Part shown: one piece after another, positions 7,003 through 16,700 of the stretch | Numbering within the stretch: the stretch's first letter is position 1 | Layout: each line of letters starts with the position of its first letter | DNA from: Hyphomicrobiales bacterium | GTDB lineage: Bacteria > Pseudomonadota > Alphaproteobacteria > Rhizobiales > Kaistiaceae | Assembly: GCA_024222895.1 (NCBI GenBank) | Contig: JAAEOR010000321.1 | Span: 1 to 32,038 of the forward strand | DNA length: 32,038 nucleotides | Direction: 5' to 3' | Program-made: the position numbers and the translations under genes | Notes under the pieces: generated by a model | Database searches by the model: none | The model's input: the letters and a program-made list of their open reading frames with translations, nothing else | What the model was told of the DNA's origin: nothing

Positions 7003-8418
7003 ATGGTCGAAATTGCCGGAAGACGCACAGCCATGCGTGGCGCATGGGCTGCCGAGGCCCTCGCGACGCTTTCGCTTGCCTGGCCCCTGGTGGTGACCAA
7101 CCTGACCCAGGGCGCGCTGGCGTTCACCGACGTCGTCATGATGGGCTGGCTCGGACCGGATGCGCTCGCGGCCGGAGCGCTGGCCACCAATCTCCATTTC
7201 ACCTTCCTGATTTTCACCATCGGGTTGGTAACCGCCACGGCGCCGCTCATGGCAATCGAGATCGGTCGCAGGCGGAATTCGGTACGCGATGTTCGGCGCA
7301 GCGTACGCCAGGGTCTTTGGGTCGCAATCACCATCTCCGTGCCAATCTGGATAGTGCTGTGGAACGGTGAGTCGATCCTGCTGGCTATCGGCCAGGAACC
7401 GGCGCTGGCCGCCGAGGCAAGTCGCTACCTGCGTACGCTGCAATGGGGGATACTGCCGTTCCTTGGCTATGTAATCCTGCGGAATTTCATCTCGGCGCTG
7501 GAGCGTCCGCGCGCCGCGATTCTGGTCGGTGGCAGCGCAGTCATCGTCAACGCCGGCCTCGTCTATACGTTCATGTTTGGCCCATTCGGCCTGCCTGCCC
7601 TGGGACTGCCGGGTGCCGGCATCGGCACCTCATTCACGCATTTGTTCATGTTCTGTGGCATGGCCGCGGTCGTTTCCTTCGATCGACGCTTTCGTCGCTA
7701 TCAGTTGTTCGGACGCTTCTGGCGACCTGACTGGGCGCGATACCGGGATCTTTGGCGTCTTGGGTTGCCGATTGGCGTCACCCTGGCCTTTGAAGTGACC
7801 ATCTTCACGGTGTCCGCGTTCCTCATGGGTTTGCTCAACGCGGAGTCACTCGCCGCGTACCAGATCGCTATCCAGATTGCGACCCTCGCCTTCATGGTAC
7901 CGCTGGGGCTGGGCATGGCAGCTACGGTGCGGGTTGGTCGAGCTTACGGTCGTGGGGACATCGCCGGCATAGGGCGCGCTGGCTGGACGGCATTTGCATT
8001 GGCGATGACCTTCGCGATCGCCACCGCCACGACGATGCTCCTCGCCGGCCGGCCGCTTGTGGGAATGTTCCTGGCCCACGACGAACCAGCCAATCAGGCG
8101 GTGGTCGGGCTGGCCATGAGCTTCGTGATCTATGCCGGATTGTTCCAGTTCTTCGACGCAGGCCAGGTCGTCGCGGCGGGCATGCTCCGCGGACTTGGCG
8201 ATACCCGGGTGCCCATGATCTTTGCCGGCATCGGCTACTGGGGTGTCGGATTCACTTTGGGCGCGCTGCTCGGGTTCGCGACGCCCCTGGCCGGGGCCGG
8301 AATCTGGATCGGCCTGGCGACCGGCCTTGCCGCGGTCGGCATCCCACTGACCCTGCGGTGGTCGCGGCGTGATCGGCTTGGCTTGACGACGCGGCCGCCA
8401 CCGGACGTCCACGCCTGA
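7003..8418 (+). CDS. MATE family multidrug/toxin efflux transporter
   Basis: An inner-membrane antiporter of the multidrug and toxic compound extrusion family, expected to export cationic drugs or metabolites using a Na+ or H+ gradient. The 471 residues show about 12 hydrophobic segments in two homologous halves. The first helix contains the family-like WPLVVTNLTQGALAFTDVVM followed by GWLGPDALAAGALA, and the C-terminal half has the equivalent FFDAGQVVAAGMLRGLGDTR. The ATG at 7003 lacks a clear ribosome binding site. ATG 7033 (MRGAWAAEAL), with GGAAGA upstream, is an alternative start. It is convergent with the MFS gene, only three bases apart. The NorM-like subgroup is likely; the substrate is not predictable. 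Confidence 0.95.
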   Translation: MVEIAGRRTAMRGAWAAEALATLSLAWPLVVTNLTQGALAFTDVVMMGWLGPDALAAGALATNLHFTFLIFTIGLVTATAPLMAIEIGRRRNSVRDVRRSVRQGLWVAITISVPIWIVLWNGESILLAIGQEPALAAEASRYLRTLQWGILPFLGYVILRNFISALERPRAAILVGGSAVIVNAGLVYTFMFGPFGLPALGLPGAGIGTSFTHLFMFCGMAAVVSFDRRFRRYQLFGRFWRPDWARYRDLWRLGLPIGVTLAFEVTIFTVSAFLMGLLNAESLAAYQIAIQIATLAFMVPLGLGMAATVRVGRAYGRGDIAGIGRAGWTAFALAMTFAIATATTMLLAGRPLVGMFLAHDEPANQAVVGLAMSFVIYAGLFQFFDAGQVVAAGMLRGLGDTRVPMIFAGIGYWGVGFTLGALLGFATPLAGAGIWIGLATGLAAVGIPLTLRWSRRDRLGLTTRPPPDVHA

Positions 8419-8421
8419 CGG

Positions 8422-9660
8422 CTACTCGCCATAGCGCCGACGCATCGCCTGGACACCGTACCAGGCCAGCGCCACGATCTCGATGGCGATCAGGCAAGAG
8501 AAGGCGACTTGATAGGCCTCGATGGAATCTCTGGCTCCACCGGACCACAGATGGGCGATGACGCCGAAACCCAACTGGGCAACGAACGCGTACAGGAAAA
8601 CAAGGACGTTTAGGCCCGTCATTGCGCGGCCGGCAAGCTCGGGCGGAAAGTGCCGTCCAAGGATTGCGAAATTGAGCAGCGTAATCTGGGACAAGAAACC
8701 ATAGGCCAGCCAGACGACGATATTGCCCGGCGCAATGTTCGCAACGATGGCCAGTTGGAAAACGACATAAGCAGCGGTGCCGATAAAGACGATCGTGGAC
8801 AGCGGCTGTTTGGTGATCTCCGAAACACGGGAGAAGAGACCACCGGAGAGCATACCAACCGTCATGGCCGCCGCGGTCGCCAGAAGATATTGCGCCGCGC
8901 CCGAAGGTGAGAGACCGACGACCGTCTGCAACCAGGGTCCAAGCCACAATGACTGCAACGCAAGAAAGCCGCCGAAACTTACGGTGAACAGCGGCGCGAT
9001 GTGCCAGAACAGAGGCTCGCGGTAGACCCTAGCCAAACCCTTGAGATCGCTTCGCAAGCCACGCGGATTGGCCGTGCCGGCATCCCGGTTGACGACGTAT
9101 ATGAAGATGCCGGTCAGAATGATCACGACACCGACAACAATGCACAGAGCCCGCCATCCGTAGGCGATCTCAAACCATTTGGCCGGCGAGGTCGCCGCGA
9201 TCGCACCCAGTCCGCCACAGGCCAGAATGACGCCATTGTAGAAAGGCAGCCGCTCCGTCTCGACCCGGTCGGCGACTGCCTTGAAGGCGGCCATGAGACC
9301 GCCGGCGACCCCGATACCAAGGAGTGCACGGCCAAGAAGCAGGACGACGACGCCAGATGCCATGGCAAACAGGATCATGCCAAGTCCGCCGACGACAAAG
9401 AATAATGCCTGGGTGGTGCGCGGACCCAAATAATCAAGCAGGAGGCCGAGCGGCAGCTGGGTCAGGGCAAATCCAAGCATGAATGTCGAGGTGGCAAGAC
9501 CGATCTCGAGGTTGTTGAGATCAAGGGCCTCGGCGATCGGCCCACCCAGAATGGCATTGATCGAGCGGCCGGCCACGGCAACCGCGAACCCGAGGCCGAA
9601 CGGCGCAATGACCGTCAGCCACAACCCGGATTGGCTAACGCTTCGCTTTTCTGTCGTCAC
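8422..9660 (-). CDS. MFS transporter, unknown substrate
   Basis: A 412-residue major facilitator with about 12 transmembrane segments. The N-terminal half shows the FALTQLPLGLLLDYLGPRTTQ region, corresponding to the helix 2-3 signature. The GTG start at 9660 is supported by AGGAGA six bases upstream. It lies 53 bases downstream of the ABC-2 permease on the same strand, so read-through from the efflux operon is possible, though it has its own ribosome binding site. The sequence resembles nitrate/cyanate-type or sugar-phosphate-type MFS carriers only in general shape. Export or import direction and the substrate cannot be determined. Confidence 0.92.
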   Translation of the reverse strand: MTTEKRSVSQSGLWLTVIAPFGLGFAVAVAGRSINAILGGPIAEALDLNNLEIGLATSTFMLGFALTQLPLGLLLDYLGPRTTQALFFVVGGLGMILFAMASGVVVLLLGRALLGIGVAGGLMAAFKAVADRVETERLPFYNGVILACGGLGAIAATSPAKWFEIAYGWRALCIVVGVVIILTGIFIYVVNRDAGTANPRGLRSDLKGLARVYREPLFWHIAPLFTVSFGGFLALQSLWLGPWLQTVVGLSPSGAAQYLLATAAAMTVGMLSGGLFSRVSEITKQPLSTIVFIGTAAYVVFQLAIVANIAPGNIVVWLAYGFLSQITLLNFAILGRHFPPELAGRAMTGLNVLVFLYAFVAQLGFGVIAHLWSGGARDSIEAYQVAFSCLIAIEIVALAWYGVQAMRRRYGE

Positions 9661-9713
9661 GGTCGGTCTCCTGGGCGGCCTACGGCCCGCATCCGAACGG
9701 AAGCGACAAAACC

Positions 9714-10904
9714 CTAATCGAGCGTGCGCCGATAGCGAACCAGAGCGATCGCCGCGACTACGGCCCAGAAGACCATCAATGGCCAGAGACTGGCGGCAAT
9801 GTCGGCCAGCCCGACACCTTTGAGCATGACCGCACGAACAATCCGCAGATAATGGGTCAGAGGGATAATCTCGCCGATCACCTGCGCCCAGACCGGCATG
9901 CCGCGAAAGGGAAACATGAAACCGGACAGGAGGATCGAGGGAAGAAAGAAAAAGAAGGTCATCTGCATCGCCTGCATCTGATTCCGGGCGATCGTGGAAA
10001 AGGTATAGCCGAGAGTCACGTTAGCGGTGATGAACAACAATGTAGCGCCCAGAAGCACCGACATCGGTCCCTTCATCGGAATGGCGAACAGCAGCGCCGC
10101 CGCCACGAGGATGACGGCGACCTGGGCAAAGCCGAAACCGATATAGGGCACGATCTTGCCGATCATGATCTCGTAAGGCCGAGCAGGCATCGCCATCAAG
10201 TTCTCGATCGTGCCGCGCTCGACTTCTCTGGTGAGCGCCAGGGCGGTCATCAGGATCGTCGTCATCGTCAGGATCGTGCCCAGCAGCCCCGGGACGATGT
10301 TGTACGCGGTGATCCCTTCCGGGTTGTAGAGAAGGTGAGTCACCACGTCGATCGGCAGACTGCCCGGCGCCAGCGCAGTCAAGGAACCCGTCGTGTAGGG
10401 AGTGATCGCCGAGGCAATGATCTGGTCGAGCGAGGCAAGTCCATTCGACGTCGCGGCCGGATCGGTCGCATCAGCCTCGAGGAGGAGTTGCGGGCGCTCG
10501 CCACGAACGAACTGGCGCTGGAATCCCGGCGGCACCGTCAGGATGAATGTCACTTCGCCGCGGTCCAGCTTACGGCGCGCTATCGCCTCGGTGATCGCCT
10601 CCGGGTCGACTTCGAAATAGTCGGAGATCTGCATGGCCGTAACGATCGAACGGGCGATCGGACCATTGTCGGCGACGATGACCGCTGTCGGCAGGCGCTT
10701 CGGATCCGTGTTGATCGCGTAACCGAACAGGACCAGCTGAAGGACCGGGATGCCGATGATCATCGCAAAGGTCAGCCGGTCGCGACGCATCTGGATCAGT
10801 TCCTTCACCATGATCGCGATGATCCGCGACCAGGAGAAGGAGCGAAGCTTGGCCGAATCACTCTTTGCGGATGTGCCGGGCGCGGTGGCACCCGTGGCGG
10901 TCAT
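9714..10904 (-). CDS. ABC-2 type export permease, YbhS/YbhR-like
   Basis: The membrane subunit of an ABC exporter, 396 residues. An N-terminal helix (about 45-65) follows the KELIQMRRDRLTF motif typical of YhhJ/YbhS permeases. A large extracytoplasmic domain of about 110 residues follows, then five hydrophobic segments in the C-terminal half. The conserved REVERGTIENLMAMP loop and PSILLSGFMFPFRGMP lie in the ABC2 membrane region. Its ATG overlaps the ATPase stop by 4 bases (10901-10904), implying translational coupling. Escherichia coli has two such permeases (YbhS, YbhR) beside one ATPase; here only one is present, so a homodimer is inferred. The efflux substrate is unknown. Confidence 0.94.
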   Translation of the reverse strand: MTATGATAPGTSAKSDSAKLRSFSWSRIIAIMVKELIQMRRDRLTFAMIIGIPVLQLVLFGYAINTDPKRLPTAVIVADNGPIARSIVTAMQISDYFEVDPEAITEAIARRKLDRGEVTFILTVPPGFQRQFVRGERPQLLLEADATDPAATSNGLASLDQIIASAITPYTTGSLTALAPGSLPIDVVTHLLYNPEGITAYNIVPGLLGTILTMTTILMTALALTREVERGTIENLMAMPARPYEIMIGKIVPYIGFGFAQVAVILVAAALLFAIPMKGPMSVLLGATLLFITANVTLGYTFSTIARNQMQAMQMTFFFFLPSILLSGFMFPFRGMPVWAQVIGEIIPLTHYLRIVRAVMLKGVGLADIAASLWPLMVFWAVVAAIALVRYRRTLD

Positions 10905-11851
10905 TGTCCGGTTCCCTTGCCCGCGCCGTCATAGTTGTCGGCCGACTGACTCATCAGGCGAATGAAGACATCCTCAAGGGTGGTCGCGTCCGGCGCCGCC
11001 TTCGCCGACGTGCCGGCGATCACCTGACGGACACTTCGTTCAAGCAATCGCTCATCGGTGCCGACAACGTGGAGGTCGTTGCCGAATGACGCGACCTGCT
11101 CGACACCGGGCTGGTCCTTCAGCCGCTTCGCCAGCGCCGTGCTATCGCCATCGGTGACAACGAAAGTGTGGAGCCCGGATTCCTCGATGACCTCGGGAAC
11201 CGTGCCACGGGCAACAACGCTTCCATAGGCGATATAGACGATCCGATGGCAGCGCTCTGCCTCGTCCATGTAGTGGGTCGAAACGAGAACGGTCAGTCCG
11301 TTTGCCGCCAGATCATGGATTTCGTCCCAGAACTCGCGCCGGGCCTTCGGATCGACGCCGGCGGTCGGCTCGTCCAGCAGAAGCAGCTGCGGTTTGTGCA
11401 TGATGCAAGCCGCAAGCGCCAGCCGCTGTTTCCAGCCGCCCGACAGCGCACCGGCCAACTGGTTCTGCCGGTTGGTCAGGCCCAGCTGTTCGAGCGTCTC
11501 ATCGACATAATGCGCCCTCGGGGTCAGATCGTAGAGGCGTGCGACAAAGTCGAGATTCTCGCGGATGGTGAGATCCTCATAGAGCGAGAATCGCTGGGTC
11601 ATGTATCCGACTTCCAGCTTGATCAGGTGGGCCTGGGTGCGGATGTCGTAACCGAGACATTCACCTGTTCCGGCATCGGGACGCAGCAGTCCGCATATCA
11701 TCCGGATGGTGGTCGTCTTCCCGGATCCGTTCGGCCCCAGAAAGCCGACAATCTCGCCCCGACCGACAGTCATGTCGATGTGATCGACAACCGTCTTGCC
11801 GCTGAAGGCTTTGGTTAGACCGTGGATGTCGATGATTGGTGCGACGCTCAA
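10901..11851 (-). CDS. ABC exporter ATP-binding protein, YbhF-like
   Basis: The 316-residue ATPase that powers the adjacent permease. Walker A GPNGSGKTT is at 39-47, signature LSGGWKQRLALA at 136-147, Walker B LLLLDEPTAG at 156-165, and the H-loop STHYMDEAE near 193. A C-terminal extension of about 90 residues follows, common in drug-export ATPases. E. coli YbhF carries two ATPase domains in one chain, whereas this protein has one and probably works as a homodimer. It overlaps both neighbours by 4 bases (11848-11851 with the HlyD gene, 10901-10904 with the permease). Confidence 0.96.
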   Translation of the reverse strand: MSVAPIIDIHGLTKAFSGKTVVDHIDMTVGRGEIVGFLGPNGSGKTTTIRMICGLLRPDAGTGECLGYDIRTQAHLIKLEVGYMTQRFSLYEDLTIRENLDFVARLYDLTPRAHYVDETLEQLGLTNRQNQLAGALSGGWKQRLALAACIMHKPQLLLLDEPTAGVDPKARREFWDEIHDLAANGLTVLVSTHYMDEAERCHRIVYIAYGSVVARGTVPEVIEESGLHTFVVTDGDSTALAKRLKDQPGVEQVASFGNDLHVVGTDERLLERSVRQVIAGTSAKAAPDATTLEDVFIRLMSQSADNYDGAGKGTGQ

Positions 11852-12810
11852 CTTGCGTCTCCGTCCCCGATCAGGCGGACGTCGACGGGTTGGCCAACCT
11901 TGAGCGATATCGCTTCATCGAGCGGTTTTGCCTCGGCCCGAAAGACCAGCTTCTCGCGATTGTCGCGGGTGTAGATAACCGGTGGCGTGTACTCGGCATC
12001 TGTGGCGATGAAGTCGATCAGCGCGACAAGCCCCGGTTGGCAGTTGTCGCAATCGACCGAGATCCGAGCGCCCACTTGTACAGTCGCCAAGAGCGGCTCG
12101 GGCAGAAAGAAGCGGATCTTCTTGTTGGCCGCCGGGAGCAACGAGACGACGGGCTGACCGGCGGAAACCCTCTCGCCCGGTTCGTAGAATGTCTCCTCGA
12201 TGAACCCCTCCGACGGCGCGCGCAAAGTCCTGCGCTCAAGTGCAATGCGGGTCTGGGCGAGCGTCGCTTCCAGCGCTTCCACATTGAGTTCGGCAGCCTC
12301 GATTTCTTCTGTCCGCGCCGGGAGCCTGGCAACAGCGAGCTGCCGCTCGGTCGCTTCCACCTTGGCCAGGCTCGCGTCGCGACTGGCCCTTGCGTTATCG
12401 ACAGCGGCCTGAGACACGACGCCCTTTTCGAAAAGCTGGAGCTGTCTGAGATATTCCTCTTCCGCGAGACTTTGTGACGCGCGTGCTTCGTCAAGCTCGG
12501 CGATGATCACCTGCAGCTCTTCCGGTCTCTTGCCGGACAAAAGATTGGCCAGTTGCGCCCTGCCCTCGGCGAGTCGTGCCTGAGCGCCGGCAACGGCCTC
12601 TGCCTCATCGGCGGTATCGAGGCGAAACAACACGTCATCGGCGGCAACCATCGCCCCGGCAGAGGCAGGCCGCTCGATCACCCGGCCCGATGTCTCGGCC
12701 GACACATAGACATAGGTACCGTCCACATAGCCCTGCAGCGACCCATTCTCGCCCTCGCCGGAGCAGGCCGCCAACAGACCGACTGCAACGATGACTGCAA
12801 GTCTCGTCAT
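11848..12810 (-). CDS. HlyD/YbhG-like periplasmic adaptor lipoprotein
   Basis: A membrane fusion protein of 320 residues linking the ABC exporter to the outer envelope. The N-terminus MTRLAVIVAVGLLAAC is a lipoprotein signal with lipobox LAAC, so C16 should be lipidated; S17 follows it. The barrel-sandwich half-motif (GYVDGTYVYVSAETSGRV) begins near 28, a long Ala/Glu/Leu-rich coiled-coil hairpin spans about 75-190, and the second half-motif (LRAPSEGFIEE) follows near 195. It closely resembles YbhG and YhiI-type adaptors, although E. coli YbhG is not a lipoprotein as I remember it. ATGA overlap with the regulator's stop at 12807-12810. Confidence 0.94.
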   Translation of the reverse strand: MTRLAVIVAVGLLAACSGEGENGSLQGYVDGTYVYVSAETSGRVIERPASAGAMVAADDVLFRLDTADEAEAVAGAQARLAEGRAQLANLLSGKRPEELQVIIAELDEARASQSLAEEEYLRQLQLFEKGVVSQAAVDNARASRDASLAKVEATERQLAVARLPARTEEIEAAELNVEALEATLAQTRIALERRTLRAPSEGFIEETFYEPGERVSAGQPVVSLLPAANKKIRFFLPEPLLATVQVGARISVDCDNCQPGLVALIDFIATDAEYTPPVIYTRDNREKLVFRAEAKPLDEAISLKVGQPVDVRLIGDGDAS

Positions 12811-13577
12811 CGTGTCACCGCACCGTCAAGGATCGCAGTGCAATGTCCGAGGATGACCTGGCGAATGGAGCCGCGCTCCGGGTCACCGATCGATACCCAC
12901 CCCATGCTCCGTATCACCGTGGCCCGAGTGACCCTGAAGACCAGTATCTGACCGATCAGGGCGAACATGCGAAGCTTGATCTCGTCGTCCGGGCCCTCGC
13001 GCCCCAACGCAGCGGCAATAAGCCGGCTACCCAGAATGTGCGAGCGGCTCATCAGGTCGTAGATGACATCAAACGCTTCGGTTGGCTGCATTTGCTCGCG
13101 GATGATGAACTGCGCCCAACGCTCGGCCTCATCGGACCCGACGATCAAATCCAGATAGGTGCTCAAGACCCGAAGGAGGGTGTCTCGTGCTGCCTCCGGT
13201 GAGGCAAACGACTCGGAGGTAGCCGCGGCGGCCAAGGTCGGCCCCAACAGTTCGCCCATTCGTCCGGCAATATGCTCGGCGACGGCGAGATGCAGAGCTT
13301 CCTTGCTTCCAAAATGATAGACGATTGCTGCCAAGTTCGCGTCCGCCGCCTTGGCAATCTGCCGCGTCGTGGCGCCCTCGAAACCGTACCGGCCGAATAT
13401 ATCGAGTCCAGCCGCGATCAGCCTGGTTCGGGTTTCCGATCCTCTGTCCCGATGGGCGCGTCGATGGGGGCGGGACCGCAGCTGTCTCGAGCGCGTAGGG
13501 TTGTTGCCTGGCGGTCGCACCCGGGGACTTCCCGGCGACCGCGAGCCGTCCTCGACCGTCTCGGCCATGGCTTTCAT
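12807..13577 (-). CDS. TetR-family regulator, CecR (YbiH)-like
   Basis: A predicted dimeric repressor of its own efflux operon. The TetR helix-turn-helix lies at about 65-92 (FEGATTRQIAKAADANLAAI then VYHFGSKEALH). The C-terminal ligand domain resembles the CecR/DUF1956 group (AERWAQFIIREQMQPTEAFD near 140). About 45 Arg/Pro-rich residues precede the HTH region, an unusually long and probably disordered tail. Start at ATG 13577; ATG 13568 with AGGA nine bases upstream is equally credible. In E. coli, cecR heads ybhGFSR; the same order of regulator, adaptor, ATPase and permease is kept here, with 4-base overlaps throughout. Its likely operator is the dyad at 13616-13637. Confidence 0.93.
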   Translation of the reverse strand: MKAMAETVEDGSRSPGSPRVRPPGNNPTRSRQLRSRPHRRAHRDRGSETRTRLIAAGLDIFGRYGFEGATTRQIAKAADANLAAIVYHFGSKEALHLAVAEHIAGRMGELLGPTLAAAATSESFASPEAARDTLLRVLSTYLDLIVGSDEAERWAQFIIREQMQPTEAFDVIYDLMSRSHILGSRLIAAALGREGPDDEIKLRMFALIGQILVFRVTRATVIRSMGWVSIGDPERGSIRQVILGHCTAILDGAVTR

Positions 13578-13615
13578 TCCTGCCTATCCTACTAACCTAT
13601 CTCACATTTCCGCGT

Positions 13616-13637
13616 TTAAGTCAATCGATCGATTTAA
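13616..13637 (-). promoter_or_regulatory. Operator-like palindrome upstream of the cecR-like operon
   Basis: A 22-bp dyad begins and ends with TTAA and is centred on ATCGAT, with 18 of 22 positions symmetric. It lies 39-60 bases upstream of the regulator's ATG. Read on the minus strand, it overlaps a TTGACT hexamer (13624-13619) that could be the -35 element; 17 bases on, GATAGG is a weak -10. Overlap of the dyad with -35 fits TetR-family autorepression. The symmetry is seen directly; the binding protein is inferred from adjacency. Confidence 0.65.
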
Positions 13638-13754
13638 TGACGTGACAGCAAGCGGTCCCTCCGGGAAGGAACCGTGCCACCATTTCCGAGGCGATGTCGA
13701 GTTCACTGCACTGGATATCTACGATGACGCTGTCAGGGAAGTCGGTCGCGCGGA

Positions 13755-16700
13755 TCACTCGGCCACAACGGGGCTGCGCTCCGTTTTAATCTCGGGCTCA
13801 GCCACAACATCCCTTTCGCTGGAAAAAATGCGTTCGATCTCGGCCATGTGGGGATGGTCGATTCCAGCAGTACGAAGTTCCGTAAAGTCGGCCAGGACAG
13901 CGTCTTCCCAAGATATTTGGCCCACGCTCTCTCCGCGGTGGCCAAGGTAGATTTCATCCGCCTCGCGGAGCTTGCCTTGAAGCATGAGAGCGTGTGCCAA
14001 GTTCGTTGCTAGCCAGGTTTCCGTCGGCGCAATGGCAATGGCCTCGCGCGATGAGCTTTCCGCCTCAGCCGCTCTGTTCGCATGCAAATAAGTGAAGGCG
14101 GCATTTCCCAGCCCTTTGGCCAGGTCGCTCCGCAGCTCAGCGTTGTTGGAATCGGTGTCGACGAGGCGGCGGCGAATGCCGAGGCCCTCCTCGTAGGCCG
14201 CAAGCGCCCCGCCAGCATCCCCGGCATCCAGCTTCAAGTTGCCGATCCTGTCGAGGCTGACCGAGACATCCCATTGCCATTCAGTGTTGGCCGGGTCGGT
14301 TTCGGTCAAGCGGCGGCGAATGGCCAGGCCCTCCTCGTAGGCCGCAAGCGCTCCCGCAGTATCACCGGCACGCAGCTTCACGTCGCCGATCCTCTCGAGG
14401 CTGAACGAGACATCCCGTTGCCACTGGGCGTTATCCGGGTCAGTGTCGGCCAGGCGGCGGTGAATGGCGAGGCCCTCATCGTATGCCGCAAGCGCCCCGG
14501 CAGCATCCCCGACACGCAGCTTGACGTCGCCGATCCTCTCGAGGCTGACCAAGACATCCCGTTGCCACCCGATGTTGCCCGGATCGATCTCGGCGAGGCG
14601 CCGGCGAATGGCGAGGCCCTCATCGTAGGCCGCAAGCGCCCCGGCAGCATCCCCGGCATCCAGCTTCACGTCGCCGATCCTCTCGAGGCTGAACGAGACA
14701 TCCCCTTGCCACTCGGTGTTGTCCGGGTCGGTGTTGGTCAAGCGGCGGGCAATGGCCAGGCTCTCCTCGTAGGTCGCCATGGCTCCCGCGGCATCACCGG
14801 CACGCAGCTTGACGTTGCCGATCCGGGCAAGGCTGAGCGAGACATCCCGTTGCCAGCCGGTGTTGTCCGGGTCGGTTTCGGCCAGGCGGCGGTGAATGAC
14901 GAGGCTCTCTTCGTAGGCCGCAAGCGCCTCCGCGGCATCACCGGCACGCAGCTTGACATCGCCGATCCCGTCAAGGCTGAACGAGACATCCCGTTGCCAC
15001 TGAGTGTTCTCCGGGTCGGTGTCGGCCAGGCGCCGGGCAATGGCCAGGCTCTCCTCGTAGGCGGCACGCGCCCCCACGGCATCCCCGGCAGCGGCGTATG
15101 TGTTGCCGATCCGGGCAAGGCTGAGCAAGACATCCCCTTGCCATAGGGTGTTGTCCGGGTCGGTGTCGCTCAGGCGGCGGCGAATGGCGAGGCCCTCCTC
15201 GTAGGCCGCAAGCGCCTCCACAGCATCACCGGCACGCAGCTTCACGTCGCCGATCCCGTCAAGGCCGACCGCGACATCCCGTTGCCACAGGGTGTTGGCC
15301 GGGTCGGTGTCCGCTAGGCGGCGGCGAATGCCGAGGCCCTCATCGTAGGCCGCAAGCGCCCCGGCAGCATCCCCGACACGCAGCTTGACGTCGCCGATCT
15401 TGTTCAGGCTGATCGAGACATCCCCTTGCCATAGGGTGTTGGCCGGGTCGGTGTCGGCCAGGCGGCGGGCAATGGCCAGGCCCTCATCGTAGGCCGCAAG
15501 CGCCCCAGCAGCATCCCCGACACGCAGCTTGACGTCGCCGATCTTGTTCAGGCCGACCATGACACTCCTTTGCCACTCGATGTTGTCCCGGTCGGTGTCG
15601 GCCAGGCGCCGGCCAATGGCCAGGATCTCCTCGTAGGCCGCAAGCGCGCCGGCAGCATCACCGGCACGCAGCTTCACGTCACCGATCTTGTTCAGACCGA
15701 CGGCGACATCCCGTTGCCACAGGGTGTTGGCCGGATCGGTGTCGGCCAGGCGCCGGGCAATGGCCAGGCCCTCCTCGTAGGCGGCACGCGCCCCCGCGGC
15801 ATCCCCTACAGCGATGTATGTGTTGCCGAATTCGTGAAGCATCGCAAATCGGCTGCGCTGCACTGCGAGGTCGTTCGGTGCCGCGTCGGCCAGGCGCCCC
15901 ATCGCTGCCTCGACCCGGGTCAGGACAGTCCGGAGCGTTTCTAAACGCATACCCTCCACGTTCTGCAGCCCCTGCGCGATATCGAATATCACCTGGTCGA
16001 CTGTCGACTTGGCGATTTCAAAGTTTCGACTAGCCCGCTCGGCTTCACGTGTGGCGCGAGCCTTCTCGGTCTCGGCCCTAGCGCGTGCTGCTTCCGCCTG
16101 GGCCCGAGCCGCGTCCGCGGCTTCAGCCTGTTGGTTTGCACGCTCGGCTTCCGCGTTGGCCCGTACGGCCTCAGACTCGGCGACCTGCCGTTGTCCCTCG
16201 GCAATCTCAGCCTGGCGCACCGCCTCGCCTTCCGCCTGCATTGCGTATAAGCCGGCGCCCGCGGCCGCCAAGGCAACAACTCCAAGAACGACTGCCGCAA
16301 TACGCGTGCGGCCGGTGAGCCTCCGTGCGGCATCGCGCTCGGTTTCCGCCTGTCGAAGGTGTGCCTCCTCCAGGGCCCGGCGCTGTTCCTCCGCCTTGCG
16401 ACGACGTTCCATCTCGGCGGCCTCGGACGCGCGGACAAAAGCAGCCTCGTCACTCGTGAACCGCGCAGGATGATCGATCAGCCAACCCTTGGCCCGGTCG
16501 AGCAGGATCCCTGCCATCAATCCTTTGGCCCGGTCGGACTCAGGCAGGGCCTTCCAGTCGGCCAGCTCTCTTTCCAGCCGGTTACGACCAATGAGGAACT
16601 CCTCCTCCTCGTCCAGCCAACCAGCAAGCAGCGGCCAGACACGGAACAGAGCCTCATGGGCGACTTCGATCTGACGCACGCCCTCCTGCTCGCGCACCAC

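Noticed and set aside
9852-10934. 360-codon plus-strand open frame opposite the ABC-2 permease
   Set aside because: Low-complexity His/Arg/Asp-rich shadow of a convincing membrane protein with ATGA overlap to its partner gene.
14082-15146. Long plus-strand open frame with repeated peptide units
   Set aside because: It mirrors the 144-bp repeats of the TIR-STAND gene on the opposite strand; the repeats preserve coding sense (TPR pattern) only on the minus strand.
14079-15806. Regular repeats suggestive of a CRISPR or tandem satellite
   Set aside because: There are no spacers: the whole 144-bp unit is conserved, in frame and coding, so this is a protein repeat array.
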